Source: Mayamaea pseudoterrestris
Lineage: Eukaryota; Bacillariophyta; Bacillariophyceae; Sellaphorales; Sellaphoraceae
Direction: 5' to 3'
NCBI GenBank assembly: GCA_027923505.1
Contig: BROI01000014.1
Coordinates: 434,001 to 498,000 of the forward strand
DNA: 64,000 nt
A program made the position numbers and the translations under genes. This document shows, one piece after another, positions 42,299 through 53,317 of the stretch. The notes under the pieces were generated by a model. That model saw only the letters and a list, made by a program, of their open reading frames with translations, made no database searches and was not told the DNA's origin. Position 1 is the stretch's first letter. Every line of letters begins with the position of its first letter.

Positions 42299-45200
42299 AT
42301 GCGCGAACTGAAGGTGGAGGATGCCCTCCTCTATCTCGACCAGGTCAAGGTTGAGTTTGGAGACCAGCCACACATATACAATGCATTTTTGGACATTATG
42401 AAGACGTTCAAGACGCAGCAGATTGACACGCCAGGAGTCATTCGTCGCGTGTCGGATCTTTTCCAAGGAAACCCACGCCTCGTGCTTGGCTTCAACACTT
42501 TTTTGCCGGAAGGCTACAAGATTGAGTTGCCGGACGGAGATGGTCCGGCCATTGCCGTCTACCGCGCGCCTGGATCCAACGTGACGCACGTTTTGACGGA
42601 AGGAGTGCCGCACCATCCAGCGCCGCCTCTACCTCAACAGCAGCAGCAACTTGCTCCGCCCATGGCAGCGTCGCAACTGCAGAGACCTCAGCCAGCGAGA
42701 CAGTATTCGTCTGTCATGTTGCCGCAGTCCCATGCGCGACCCAATTTGCCGCCGATGCAGCAGCAGCCGCCCATGGATCATCAGCAAGCCGCGCAGCAAA
42801 AGATTGCAGCCATTGCACAGCCTCCTCCTCCGCCTGCTGCTGCTGGACCACCGCCAGCAGCTGCACATGATGTTTCTGGCGGCTCACCACCTGCAGCGGC
42901 GGCGTCAACGCGTAACTATGAGGAGCAGCAGCAACAGCAACAGCAACAAGGTTCGCCGCAGCAAGGTCCGCTCGAGTTTGACCACGCCATTTCCTACGTG
43001 ACGACGATCAAGAAGCGATTTGCACATGAACCATATACGTACAAAAAGTTTCTCGAGATTCTACACACGTATCAAAAGGAGCAACGAGGTATCAAGGAGG
43101 TTTTGGACGAGGTGTCGGCCCTCTTTGCGGATCATCCAGACTTGTTGAAGGAATTCACCTACTTTTTGCCGGATACGGTGCAGGCGCAAGCCAAGACGCA
43201 GCTTGACGCGGCCGCCAAGGAAGCGGAGGAGCGAAAGCGATTGCGGCAAGCCAAAGCGTCTCGCGCGGGTCCGTCGCCAGTGCAGGCGCAGCAGCACTTT
43301 CGCGAGGATGCCATGATGCGCGATGCAAATCAGCCGCGGTCCTCTCCTCCCGAGTATGATCGAACCGCGCCACCGCCGCAACCATTTACGCAGCATGGAC
43401 GTACTCCGGAGCAGGAGCATGAAATTATTAGGAGCGCTCGGTATGGAATTGTTTCGTTTGCACCGATCAAACCACCTCGAAAGAATGAACTGGCGCCAGC
43501 GCAAGCTGTCATGAAGAAGGGTCGACCAGCGACAATTCCAGAGCAACCTTACGTTCCAAATACGTTGGAACTTGCCTTTTTTCAGCGCGCCAAGGCTCAC
43601 TTCCAGCGCCGTGAGTTGCAACCGGAGAAACCATCCAGCAACAAGCGCCACACGCCCTTTACGGAATTTCTCAAATGCCTTCACTTATTTGGCGCTGGTA
43701 TTTTGAGCAAAGAAGAACTACTTCCACTACTAAAGAGTCTTTTGATGCATGGACATGCACCCAAGACGACTGCGGCGAACGTTTCGCCCGCGATTGTACG
43801 AGAAGGCAATGAGCTCCTGCGCGACTTTGAGGAGCTTTTGCGTGGTCGAGGACCGTTTGCAGGGCAGGAGACATATATGAAGGATAAGTCAAAGTATGGC
43901 GGCTTGAGGACCCGCGATTTTGATCTAGATAGTTGCGAGCATCCAACTCCGTCTTACTGGACATATCCCAGCGACTATCCGCAGAATTTGTTTCTTTCGA
44001 ACACGGCACAGTCCGACGAAGATCGCTCTGTTTTAAACAACGCAGTCTTTATCTTCGGTCAGAAAGTGGACGACAACAAGTCTATCAACAGTTCGCTGGC
44101 GTCTTACGACGCGAGTCGAGCGCGACGCAACGCCTATGAAGAGACCTTGTTTCGCATTGAGGACGAGCGATTTGAGGTGGATATGGCGATTGAACGTAAC
44201 TTTCAGGCAATGCGACAGATCGAGCCACTGGCGGAGGAAGTGCAGGCTCTACGAGAGCAGGAAGAAAAGGATCGACAGCCAATTGGGCGTCTGCAATACC
44301 AGTTAAATCGGCATGCTTTGAATACAATTCACATTAATGCGGTTGGCCGCCTATATGGCGACAAGGGCGACGAAGTACTTCAACATCTTGCAGAAAATCC
44401 GTACATTGTTCTTCCGATTGTTTTCCAGCGGTTGAAGCAAAAGGACGCGGAATGGAGGAGTATCAAGAACGAACTGCAGGCTGGCTGGGCCGCGCTTCAA
44501 GCTGCCAATTATGAAGGATCATTGGATCTGCTCTGCGGGGCCAACAGAAGAGAATTAGAGCGTCGCTTTTCAACTGCCATGCTTGAAGACGAGTGTAAAC
44601 GAGCTCGAACCTATTGCAGATATCCCGAGCGAGTCAAGCATAGCTCGATAACAGATCCATTTTATCCGACGTTTGCCATGAGCTGCTCGGACCCCGGCGC
44701 ATTGCTCTATCAGCCATACTCTATCGTCTCTTGTGCTATAGACGCGACACACAAGGACGCAATGCGATTGATCATGGATTTTGTGGGTTTGAATCACAAA
44801 ATAAAGGCGTTTGATCGGGAGCGTATTGGCCGAATCTGGGCCGAATTTATGGTACCTTGGTTTGGATATCCAGTCCAATGGGTGGCGGAAGAAGTTCGCA
44901 AGAGTTTTGGCGGCAAAATGAGTCCAGGTATTGTGAAATGTAAGTTCATTGTTATAATTTCGAGTCAGTTTGTTCGTTTGCAATGGCTGACATTATTGCT
45001 TGGCACGTCAAACAGTCGTCGCAGGCCAACGCGTCATGACCATATTCGGTGAAGGATTCATCCTTACTTTCCAGGATTCTCAAGGCGGCGTTAATGGTCC
45101 GAAATATCGAGTCAAACTTCCTTTTGCGACTGCATACCTGTCGCCAAGCGCCATTCTCTTTGCAATTGCCGTGAAAGATCAGCCGTATGTTCGACGTGAT

Positions 45201-45926
45201 GGAGTAATGGCTCGAGAGGAGTCATTTTTGAACCGAAGTCCTACTTCAGCGAGTCAGAAGCTTGACCCGCGATACAAGCTTCTTTTTGGAACCGACAATA
45301 TTTATTTGTTTATCCGCCAGTATACTCTGGTCTGCTCCGTTTTGGCCAGCACCCGGCTACATCAGGAAAGCCTCAACGACCCACCAATAAAGTACAGCAA
45401 CAGCGTGCGAAAGACTTCGACGCCCGATATTACACCAACGAAAGTAGATTACGCGACGGTGTTTTCCGCTTTGAGAAAGGTTCTTTTGAAGAAGATGGAC
45501 TCTAGAGATTTTGAGTCCCTGGCGCGACGACTCACAAAGACTCACGTACACGAGTTTGCCGCGCTTCCAAAACTGATTGAACGATGTGCTGAAACTCTCA
45601 TTTTGACAGCCAAGGAAGACTGCCTCTTACATCTTTATGACTATTGCAAATATAGTCAGGCGGATCCAGTTGTCGTACGAACTCGGTGTTTTGCGGTTGC
45701 GTCGGAAGCGGCGTACAGGATCCAATACGACTTAAAGGCAAAGGCGCTGTATTTTAACTACCTGCCCAAGTCGGTTGATCTGTTGTCCGTTCCTCGCCAC
45801 GATGATGACCGGATAGAGGATTATGATGGCCAAGACTCGGCTGACATTCCAATGGAGGTTGATGATCCAATCCAAGATGCTGACGACTCTGAAGATCGAC
45901 CAAACAAGCGATTGCGAGTGGACTAG
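42299..45926 (+). CDS. SIN3: SIN3 transcriptional corepressor scaffold
   Basis: Scaffold of the Sin3-histone deacetylase complex. Exons 42299-44939 and 45016-45926 (intron GTAAGT...ACAG) give 1,183 residues. The first paired amphipathic helix domain opens the protein (LKVEDALLYLDQVKVEFG). A Gln/Pro/Ala-rich linker with runs of Q follows. PAH2 is at about 220-295 (FDHAISYVTTIKKRFAHEP...LFADHPDLLKEFTYFLP). The HDAC-interaction domain begins near 540 (YGGLRTRDFDLDSCEHPTPS). In the C-terminal half, GQRVMTIFGEGFILTF...YRVKLPF...LSPSAIL looks like a small beta-barrel insert. A tiny first exon with ATG at 41930 is possible. The tail is acidic. Ends with TAG. Confidence 0.9.
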
Positions 45927-45992
45927 ATTGCTTTGGAATTGGTTTGCCAAATACATTATCAGTATAACTAAAATTTAAGTAATACACGCTTC

Positions 45993-46755
45993 TCATGCCC
46001 ATTCAACTCTCAAACCCGCCATCATAAAGTGCCGTTGTAAGCGTTGCGCAATCTCCAACTTGACAGAACTGAGACTAGCACTCGAGCCTTCCATCTTTAG
46101 CCATATTGTAGGTTGCAACCCATCAACGCCTTCAATGCGATCAGTGAAAATAGTTCCTCCTGCCACTTGCAAAAATGGTCGAACACCTTCCAGTATAACT
46201 TCCACTTGTTCCTCATTGAGAGGAGGACCTTCCGGCATGCTTTGCACAACCTCCTGGATTTCCGGAATCTTCTCCTTCAAGCCACGCTCCAAACCCATCT
46301 TCATGGTTTGCGTAGAGGACGGACATGTTCCGCATGCACCCTGTAATGCGATTGTTGCGAAATGTAAGCGTGCATGTGATAAATGGTTTGCTCACGTTTG
46401 CACTACAACGTACCTGCAGCTCCAGCCTGACAACCGGTCCATCAATCTCCTTGATTGCCACATTTCCTCCATCCTGAATCAAGAATGGTCGCATTTCATC
46501 CAACACCTTTTCAACATTGTCCCATGTCAGCTCTAATGGACCTTCGGAGGAACCTGTTCCTGATGAACCGCCGTTGCCCGACTCGTCAAACGGCGAAACG
46601 ATCACTGCGTCTTGGTCAGTGCTGCTACTGCTACTAGTAATTACAGTAAGAGTATGCAATCGCCTTGCTGGTAGCGGCGTAATAAAGCATGCTGCCGACG
46701 AAATACATAGGGCGACTGCTGTTAGCAGCAAGGTTTGCTGTGATTGAACCCTCAT
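45993..46755 (-). CDS. Plastid Nfu-type iron-sulfur cluster scaffold
   Basis: Carries Fe-S clusters to target proteins. Exons 46755-46414 and 46340-45993 (intron GTACGT...TACAG) give 229 residues. The leader is a signal peptide ([20 protein letters not shown]) with an aromatic residue at the predicted cleavage site, then a Ser/Thr-rich transit region, pointing to the plastid. The first Nfu domain contains [19 protein letters not shown] and, across the intron, [10 protein letters not shown] with the cluster-binding CxxC. A second, degenerate Nfu domain lacks CxxC ([11 protein letters not shown]). One active plus one degenerate domain is the known layout of plastid NFU1-3. Ends with TGA. Confidence 0.9.
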
Positions 46756-46982
46756 GGTGACGAATGAATGGAACGATGGTGGAAACGGAGAGAGAACATT
46801 GAGTAACGCTGCGACTATCGGCTTTCGTCATGTCTCACACAGTTAGTTAGCTACGGAGTATATCTGAGCGAGCTATTTATGCTTGCATCGAATAGAATGC
46901 TATGCATAGCAAGCCAACGATCTTCACGTTGTAAAAAGTGACCGGAGTACGAGTATATGAAACAGTGTCTACTGTACATCGA

Positions 46983-48284
46983 TTACTCCTTGTGCCGCTT
47001 GCCGTTTCGTTGCATTGCACTTGGATCTGGATTCGTTTCACCCGCCTTGTGTTCACTATAGTCGTGAACTTCATTCTTATGCACCATGGTGTAAAAGATG
47101 CGGAGAAACATGCCGAACCATGTGACATGCAGTAGAATCAAAAATGCCAAGAGGCTGTAGAAAAAGTGTCGATAGCAAATGTAAATCAGCGGCGACAAGC
47201 CTTGATCAATGACATGATGACTCTCCGTCAATGCAGCTCGAAAGACGATAAACGGTAGTGCATATAATCGCGTCGCAATCCAAACAAGAACCATCATGAC
47301 AAAGCAACCAATCGTCGTCTTTTTATACTTGACAAAGTTGGCCAGCTTGGAGCAATCCACTGGAATGTCGGATAAATCGTGCACCAAAAACACCATGCTG
47401 CCAATGCGCGTCAGTCGACAAAAGCTGGACCCCATGACGAGTAGATTGGTGACAACGTGGTGGACAAACATTTCCTGGAAATCGCCACGCACGGTGGGAC
47501 TCCATTCGATTGAAAATGGCAGTAAGCTCCACTGTTTTGGCTTTTGCTGCTGCTTTTGCTTCCACTTGAAAACAAAGGATATTTCCAGCAGGCTCACCAA
47601 GGCATCCAAATTATATGCCGACTGCAGCAAGTAGTACCACGCCATGCGTGGCTCAATGGCGTGGTACGGAAACCCTTGAAACAAGCTTCGCGTTCCCGAT
47701 TGCAACCACCACTTTTTTTTGGAAAACGCCCAAACACCGTAGCAACTAATCAGCGAGTGATATAATAGTCGAAACACATATTCTCCAAACTTGTGAATGC
47801 GAATTGGATTGTCACGTATCCAGTCCGTGCCATGCGTTTGCTTGGCAGCCCTGACGCCAATGTTTCGAAAGAGCGGCAGCAAAATGCGTTTGACAAGTCG
47901 CAGCAAGAGTATGAGTATCAGCAAGACGAGGCAAGAGGTTGGAGTGGTCAAGTCGCCGAGGGCAGTCGATGATGTTTCAAAGCAGTACTTGTAGAGTGAA
48001 GAAAATAGTGAAGACTGGTCGGAGGAAACTGCTGCAGCTGCATTCGACGCTTGCTGCATGTTTCGAAAGTCATCAAACTCTAGTAACTTTGGAAGTGACT
48101 TTGGCAATGACGGTACTCGTTGCATGATCCAATCATGTTCGTCATTGGAAGAGAAGAAGGTGCTTCTCCAGTCGAATGGAACGAAAACGTCCAACACGGA
48201 AGTCATCCACAGCACTGGAGCTGGTGGGTATTGAGTCCAATCAAAGTCTTCATTCAAAGAAACATTTCGATATGACTCTACCAT
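46983..48284 (-). CDS. Ceramide synthase (LAG1/TLC domain)
   Basis: ER enzyme joining acyl-CoA to a sphingoid base. 433 residues from the ATG at 48284. The frame is open to 48437, but that stretch holds two CGATCG motifs and looks like an upstream region. Several membrane helices are present. The LAG1 motif is clear: RGDFQEMFVHHVVTNLL, with the two catalytic His residues, followed by RIGSMVFLVHDLSDI (about 260-310). No homeodomain is seen. The C-terminus is charged with KNEVHDYSEHKAGE. Ends with TAA. Confidence 0.88.
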   Translation of the reverse strand: MVESYRNVSLNEDFDWTQYPPAPVLWMTSVLDVFVPFDWRSTFFSSNDEHDWIMQRVPSLPKSLPKLLEFDDFRNMQQASNAAAAVSSDQSSLFSSLYKYCFETSSTALGDLTTPTSCLVLLILILLLRLVKRILLPLFRNIGVRAAKQTHGTDWIRDNPIRIHKFGEYVFRLLYHSLISCYGVWAFSKKKWWLQSGTRSLFQGFPYHAIEPRMAWYYLLQSAYNLDALVSLLEISFVFKWKQKQQQKPKQWSLLPFSIEWSPTVRGDFQEMFVHHVVTNLLVMGSSFCRLTRIGSMVFLVHDLSDIPVDCSKLANFVKYKKTTIGCFVMMVLVWIATRLYALPFIVFRAALTESHHVIDQGLSPLIYICYRHFFYSLLAFLILLHVTWFGMFLRIFYTMVHKNEVHDYSEHKAGETNPDPSAMQRNGKRHKE

Positions 48285-48650
48285 GCTGCAAGATTTGTCG
48301 TGCAAGTTAGAAGAGGCGAGGACAAGCGAAATTGAGTGGGTTGAGCAATTCATCGGATCGATCGCTTCGATCGGCCGTCCGTCATTTTTTTGGTCGTGCG
48401 TCACGCGCGACGGTGATTGCGGTGCGACAGTTAGCAAACGCTTGCGAGCAGGAAGACGTTTTCACCTCGGCAGATCGACCATGGGACATTCTTTGAGGTG
48501 CGAGACGATCATAAAACAGAAACAGCTCTAGAAGCTATCGCCGGATCAATACATGCACCCTATTGCAACTAATATACAGAATACATATGGTACAAGACTC
48601 GTCACGCTAACTAAGCAGTCAGCGATCTTGATTGGTTAAATACGTTTGAC

Positions 48651-50486
48651 ATGACCTTGTCGGCGTCGCCCTTTTTGCGCAAGCCAATCTACATTGTTCG
48701 CCTGCAGCAGCTGCAGCAAAAAGGAGGAGGAGGAGGAGGAGGAGGAGGAGGAGGACTCGAAGACGAAAACACTAATCAAAGCACTAATCAAACTCATCGT
48801 CACTTGTCGCTGCTTGACTTACTCGTGATTGGCGTGGGCGGCACCGTCGGAAGTGGCTTGTTTGTGCTGACGGGTCAGATTGCGTCACACTACGCGGGCG
48901 CCAGCACCTACATTAGTTTCGCCACGGCCGGACTGGCTGCTACGACGAGTGGATTGTGCTTTGCGGAACTATCGGGTCGGTTGCCCGTGGCGGGCAGTAC
49001 CTACGTGTATGCGCACGTATGTTTGGGGGAATTGGCAGCCGTCCTGGCGGCGGCGTGCTTGACGCTGGAGTATGCCGTATCGGGGGCGGCTGTTGCGCGG
49101 AGCTGGGGCGATAAAGTGAGTGAATTCATAGCCGCGATGCGAAATGCAGACGTTGCAGCGACTGCGAATGAGCAAGCAACAGAGGAGCAATCAGTCAGTA
49201 TCGTCAATCTACCTGCCTTTTTGGTCAGTTCCATTGCCACAATACTATTACTTGCTGGAGTGAACGAAAGCAAGTCTGTCACCAATATTATTACAGCCTT
49301 CAAAATGTCCATTGTCGCTTTCATGACGGTCGGAGGTTTCGTCCTGTTTCAGCGCCAAAACATGACACCGCTCGCCCCCTTCGGATTTCAGGGTGTTGCG
49401 CGAGGGGCAACCACCTCCTTCTTTGGCTACTTGGGCTTTGACGAAGTCTGCTGCGTGGCTTCCGAGGCGCTGCATCCGGAGCGCGACATGCCGCGCGCCG
49501 TGATTGGGACACTTGTCATTGTGACTTGCTGCTACATTGTGGCGAGTGTGGCACTGACCGGCATGCTACCCTATGACGAAATTAGCGCAACGTCGGGCTT
49601 TCCAGCAGCCTTTTACGCGCGGGGAGTATCTTGGGCTGGTACTTTTACAGCCATTGGCGAAATTGTGACGCTACCAGTCGTGGTGATTATCTCGCTCATG
49701 GCGCAACCGCGACTGCTGTCTTCCATGGCACAGGACGGACTGCTGCCGCCTATGCTCGGCAAAACTGATGACAAGGGAAACTTATTTGGAGCTACAGCAG
49801 TAGCTGGCGTTTTCATGACTCTGCTTGCGACTTTTGTGCCATTTACGTACCTGAATGACTTGGTCAGTGCAGGCATACTTGTTGCCTTTTGCATGACATG
49901 TTCCTGCTTGGTGCTGCTTCGATGCGAGTCGCCAGCCGGAAAGACTAAAGTTGTAGAGTACTGTTTGGCGCTTTACAACGCAACTTGCTTCGTTGCGGCA
50001 ATACTCTGGAGCCATGAAATTTGGTGGCTTCCACTGCAACGGCTCTGGGCGTCGCTTTTGACGCTGGCAATGATTGGCAGCGTCGTTTACATGGCCACGA
50101 CTTGCCCCAGATCCGCTCAGTTTGGGGGATCAATTTTGTCGAGCGAAGGTTCTACGTACACATCCTCTATATCCTACTTTCAAACTCCACTCGTTCCATA
50201 TTTGCCGTGCATTGGCATGGCAATCAATTGGTATCTCATTGCACAGCTCGACGCATCGGGAATACTCTTCTTGGTACTCTACCTCGGAGCGACCGCTGCG
50301 ATGTACATGTGGCAATGTGCACCCCGCTCCGTCGGCCACCGGTCGCAGTGGACTGCAGCCATGTCATCATCATATCATGGTTTGAGTCACGGCGATGACG
50401 GAGATCAAAATGAACATGACGATCAAATTGAGCTGAAAGAGTATGCAGTTACATCTACAAACGAAATATCAGGGGTTTTGTCGTGA
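48651..50486 (+). CDS. Amino-acid/polyamine permease (APC superfamily, CAT-like)
   Basis: Transporter of 611 residues with 12 or more predicted helices. The first helix carries GVGGTVGSGLFVLTG, the substrate-binding glycine motif of the APC fold. FCFAELSGRLPVAGSTYVY-type sequence (CFAELSGRLPVAGSTYVYAH) and FFGYLGFDEVCCVASEA are CAT (cationic amino acid transporter) blocks. The cytosolic N-terminus holds an 11-glycine run from a GGA repeat at about 48722-48755, likely to vary in length between strains. The C-terminal tail is polar and acidic. Substrate is probably basic amino acids; this is inferred from the subfamily. Ends with TGA. Confidence 0.87.
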   Translation: MTLSASPFLRKPIYIVRLQQLQQKGGGGGGGGGGGLEDENTNQSTNQTHRHLSLLDLLVIGVGGTVGSGLFVLTGQIASHYAGASTYISFATAGLAATTSGLCFAELSGRLPVAGSTYVYAHVCLGELAAVLAAACLTLEYAVSGAAVARSWGDKVSEFIAAMRNADVAATANEQATEEQSVSIVNLPAFLVSSIATILLLAGVNESKSVTNIITAFKMSIVAFMTVGGFVLFQRQNMTPLAPFGFQGVARGATTSFFGYLGFDEVCCVASEALHPERDMPRAVIGTLVIVTCCYIVASVALTGMLPYDEISATSGFPAAFYARGVSWAGTFTAIGEIVTLPVVVIISLMAQPRLLSSMAQDGLLPPMLGKTDDKGNLFGATAVAGVFMTLLATFVPFTYLNDLVSAGILVAFCMTCSCLVLLRCESPAGKTKVVEYCLALYNATCFVAAILWSHEIWWLPLQRLWASLLTLAMIGSVVYMATTCPRSAQFGGSILSSEGSTYTSSISYFQTPLVPYLPCIGMAINWYLIAQLDASGILFLVLYLGATAAMYMWQCAPRSVGHRSQWTAAMSSSYHGLSHGDDGDQNEHDDQIELKEYAVTSTNEISGVLS

Positions 50487-50555
50487 ATAACGGCCTTTAA
50501 AACCGAAAGTCGTCAATCTACACAAGTGACATGCCGTTATTGGTTATTGCTACTC

Positions 50556-51613
50556 TCATGGCGGATAAATGACATGTTTCAGCAGCACTTGCTTCTCATG
50601 CGTTACGCCATGCTCGTCCGCGTCGTCAAAGAAATGAACAGTGACCAAGGCATTGTTGCTAGCGGCTGCTGTCTTTCGCGGCGCCTGCACGACGGTTGCC
50701 TGATAAAACGAAGTCGTCTCGGGGTAGACGGCATATATTGTATCACCTTTCTTCAAGCTATCAATCTGCCCACTGAGTATCACTTGCTCCTCTGGGAGTT
50801 GAAAGACTGGGAATGGGAGATCGCAGGAAAGCAGTTTCATGAGTGACGTTGTTTCACATGAACGATTGTAACGGCGAGCTGTACGAGCTTCCTTGCTCAA
50901 ATTCAATGCACATACCTTTGTTGCTTTCCGTGTCCTCATCAGCGACTGTGTATAGACCAGTTGCAGTGTCAAAACCCAATATCTTGGACAAAATCCACTC
51001 GGACCCGGGAGTCGGCTGGCAAGCAGCCAACTCGTTGATTTGTCCGACAACCTTCGTCTGAAAGCCTCCGTTCGACTGCGTAACAGACCATAAACCAAAC
51101 GATTAGTCCAAAATACTAAAAAATCTTGCGAGCATGAGTTTCCTTTGCATGAAGTTTGTATTGAGTACGCACCTGTAAAAGCTTTTCCATGGCTTCCAAG
51201 TCACGCTCGAGGCGTTGCACAGTGACATCGACCATTTCGTAGGCCTGCTGCGCGACTGATACTTTTTCGTCCGATTTTTGCATCGTCTCCTCCTGTAAAT
51301 GTTTAATTTCGCGATACATGTCTTCATCGTACGTGTAATCCATCATTTCCAGTGTGGTCGGCATGATGATTTCCTCGCCGTTGAGCGTTCGCACGCCCGT
51401 CTCTCCGTTTGGTTGCTGGTACACAATTTCCAGATCCAGAACTTTCGCCTCTGCCTGCTTGATATATTCTTGATGCAGATAACGCATGCGCTCGCTGTCG
51501 ACTGTGCAGGACGAGTCAAGGTCACGCAAAAGATCCATGTTTCGTCGAACTTGGTGTGGGAGTGTCGAAAGTGTCTCCATAAAGGCTTCTAAATATGTTT
51601 CTTCGCTAGACAT
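50556..51613 (-). CDS. ING-domain protein fused to an SGF29-type tandem Tudor domain
   Basis: Three exons (51613-51173, 51075-50916, 50878-50556) give 307 residues. Residues 1-147 match the ING N-terminal domain: YLEAFMETLSTLPHQVRRN at the start and SDEKVSVAQQAYEMVDVTVQR at the end. ING proteins normally continue to a PHD finger that reads H3K4me3. Here the second exon instead opens the SGF29 tandem Tudor (VGQINELAACQPTPGSEWIL) with the acidic ADEDTE patch. The third carries YAVYPETTSFYQA and VHFFDDADE, holding the Tyr, Tyr and Phe that form the methyl-lysine cage in human SGF29. SGF29 reads H3K4me3 in SAGA. The first intron is 97 bases (GTGCGT...GCAG); the second only 37 (GTATGT...ACAG). Role as an acetyltransferase-complex reader is inferred. 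Ends with TGA. Confidence 0.8.
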
Positions 51614-51983
51614 GGTAAAGAAAAAGACAAGTCTGATGAGGAGAGTGTTGAATGAGGTAGCTGTGAGTTTTCCTCGAACGTGTAGGCCGGAGGGCAGGCT
51701 TGATGGCGGAGTGAAAGGAAGTGCCATGGTGACAAGCGCGGTCGTCGTCGTCCGTTGTCTCGAGTACCGGAAGGACCTCAGCTGTGTCTCACGATGGATC
51801 TTACATGGGCAGGTACGATATACAGTATCGGTAACGACATCCATTTCCCAATGAAGCCCTAGTATTAAAGCATATGCACGAATGTGAAAGTAAATGCTAA
51901 AGCAACGGGATCGAGCACCGAGCAACTGCTTAGCAATGAGTCATAAGTCGCTCGCTCGCCGCTGGCCCGCACATTTCGGCACC
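51614..51983. other. Intergenic, no gene seen
   Basis: Upstream region of the ING-SGF29 gene and 3' flank of the next gene. The frame upstream of 51613 is open to 51925 but has no ING homology and is judged leader. Confidence 0.55.
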
Positions 51984-52943
51984 TCACTTATCCAAGCACG
52001 GCAACGACCACTTTTTAATGCCTGGCTGATATATGCCAGGCATATGCGAGGTATTACTATACATGACCAAGTCCTTGCCTGTAAACTTGGTCACTCCACC
52101 AAGCGCCCAAGGACCCAGTTTCGATTCTGCAACCGATGCGGTACCTTCCAAATAAAAGGCAATAGATTGGTCGCATGGTGCATGGCTAACAATGCAAATA
52201 TTACTTGTTGGTTCCTGCTTTAGAATCAACTGCATCGTCTTGGCGCATCGTGCGAGCAATTGCTCCTCCGACTCTGGAAAGCAAGGTGCATGTGCGCTTT
52301 CATTCGCCGGATTCGCCGACTCATACGCAACATCAATGGTATCAAAGAGCTCGGCTAGCTCCTGCGTAGACTTTGGAAAAGTTTGCCTTCCACTCTCGTC
52401 GACAAGAAGCGACGGAATTTGCCATTCCGTGAGACCCTCCTCGACACGGACCGAGCAGCCACATGCCTTGGCAATATAATGAGCTGTTTCGGTTGTTCGC
52501 AGAAACGGAGAAGTGTAGACGACAGAAGGCTTGTCGAAAGCATCTGAAATGGATTTGGCAATGGCTTGCGCGTGTGTTACGCCTTCGAATGGATCAATGG
52601 GGCCTGAGAAAGTTCGAAGGTTGAAGCGATTTGATGAGCTGAGACTGCAGATGGCCAAGACTAATCGCACGATGAAAAGATTTTGAATTGCAATATCGAA
52701 AAAGCAAGTTCATCATTCATTGCTTTACGTGTTCATCGATGCTATTTTAATAATCCGCGCATGTCGATTGATGCGTTATGAACTAGCAATGAGCTGCCTC
52801 GCCGTTTGCAATTAACACGAGAATTCTCCCCGTTTTCGGTCATATTTTCACTCACTGTCATACGGTCCTACATTCTCCTGGAGTGGATACTTTGTCAAAC
52901 CGTATCTGACGATCCAAACACTCTGATTTGGGGCTGCCATCAT
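51984..52943 (-). CDS. Histidine-phosphatase-fold protein with RYG in place of RHG
   Basis: Two exons (52943-52856 and 52603-51984; intron GTGAGT...CTCAG) give 235 residues. The first exon supplies the N-terminal strand SVWIVRYGLTKYP; the join reads GPYDS-PIDPFEGVTHAQAIA. The fold is supported by VVYTSPFLRTTETAHYIA and ICIVSHAPCDQSIAFY, which holds the second catalytic His. In the superfamily the first His of RHG is the phosphate acceptor. Here the codon is TAC, giving Tyr. The protein is therefore probably not a standard phosphatase; a pseudo-enzyme or altered chemistry is possible. Start chosen at MMAAPNQS, just before the first strand. Ends with TGA. Confidence 0.75.
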
Positions 52944-53317
52944 GGTTGCATGTGTAATTCGTCGCAAAAAATAATGGCGTCGGAAGATCCATTCTCGTCT
53001 TACCGGCACTAATTCATCACACCGGTAATGGCTGCGACATTTTTCATGCTGTGAGCGCAAGACTACCCGCGGTGGAAGCAGCATTGCGTTTCTACCAGCT
53101 TGTACTTGTACATCCTAAATAGTAGCTAATTTCTTATAGCCTAGCATACGTACTGTGCTAGTAGTATGATTCGTAGCTTGTGGCATCATTTCTGATAAGC
53201 AGGAAAGTAGAACTACAATATTTAATCATTTTGTTCTCGGCCTAACAGCTTGGCCTGAGCCTGCATAACATCATGCCCAGCTATGTTATCGTTCTTCCAT
53301 CTCAAATTACTTCTCCT
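52944..53317. other. Intergenic, no gene seen
   Basis: Upstream region of the RYG protein and 3' flank of the armadillo-like gene. Short frames only. Confidence 0.6.

Noticed and set aside
48285-48437. Upstream extension of ceramide synthase to 48437
   Set aside because: The extra 51 codons have no homology and contain two CGATCG upstream-type motifs; the ATG at 48284 fits better.
48722-48755. GGA-repeat/poly-Gly tract as a functional element
   Set aside because: Simple microsatellite inside the cytosolic N-terminus of the transporter; noted there, nothing further supported.
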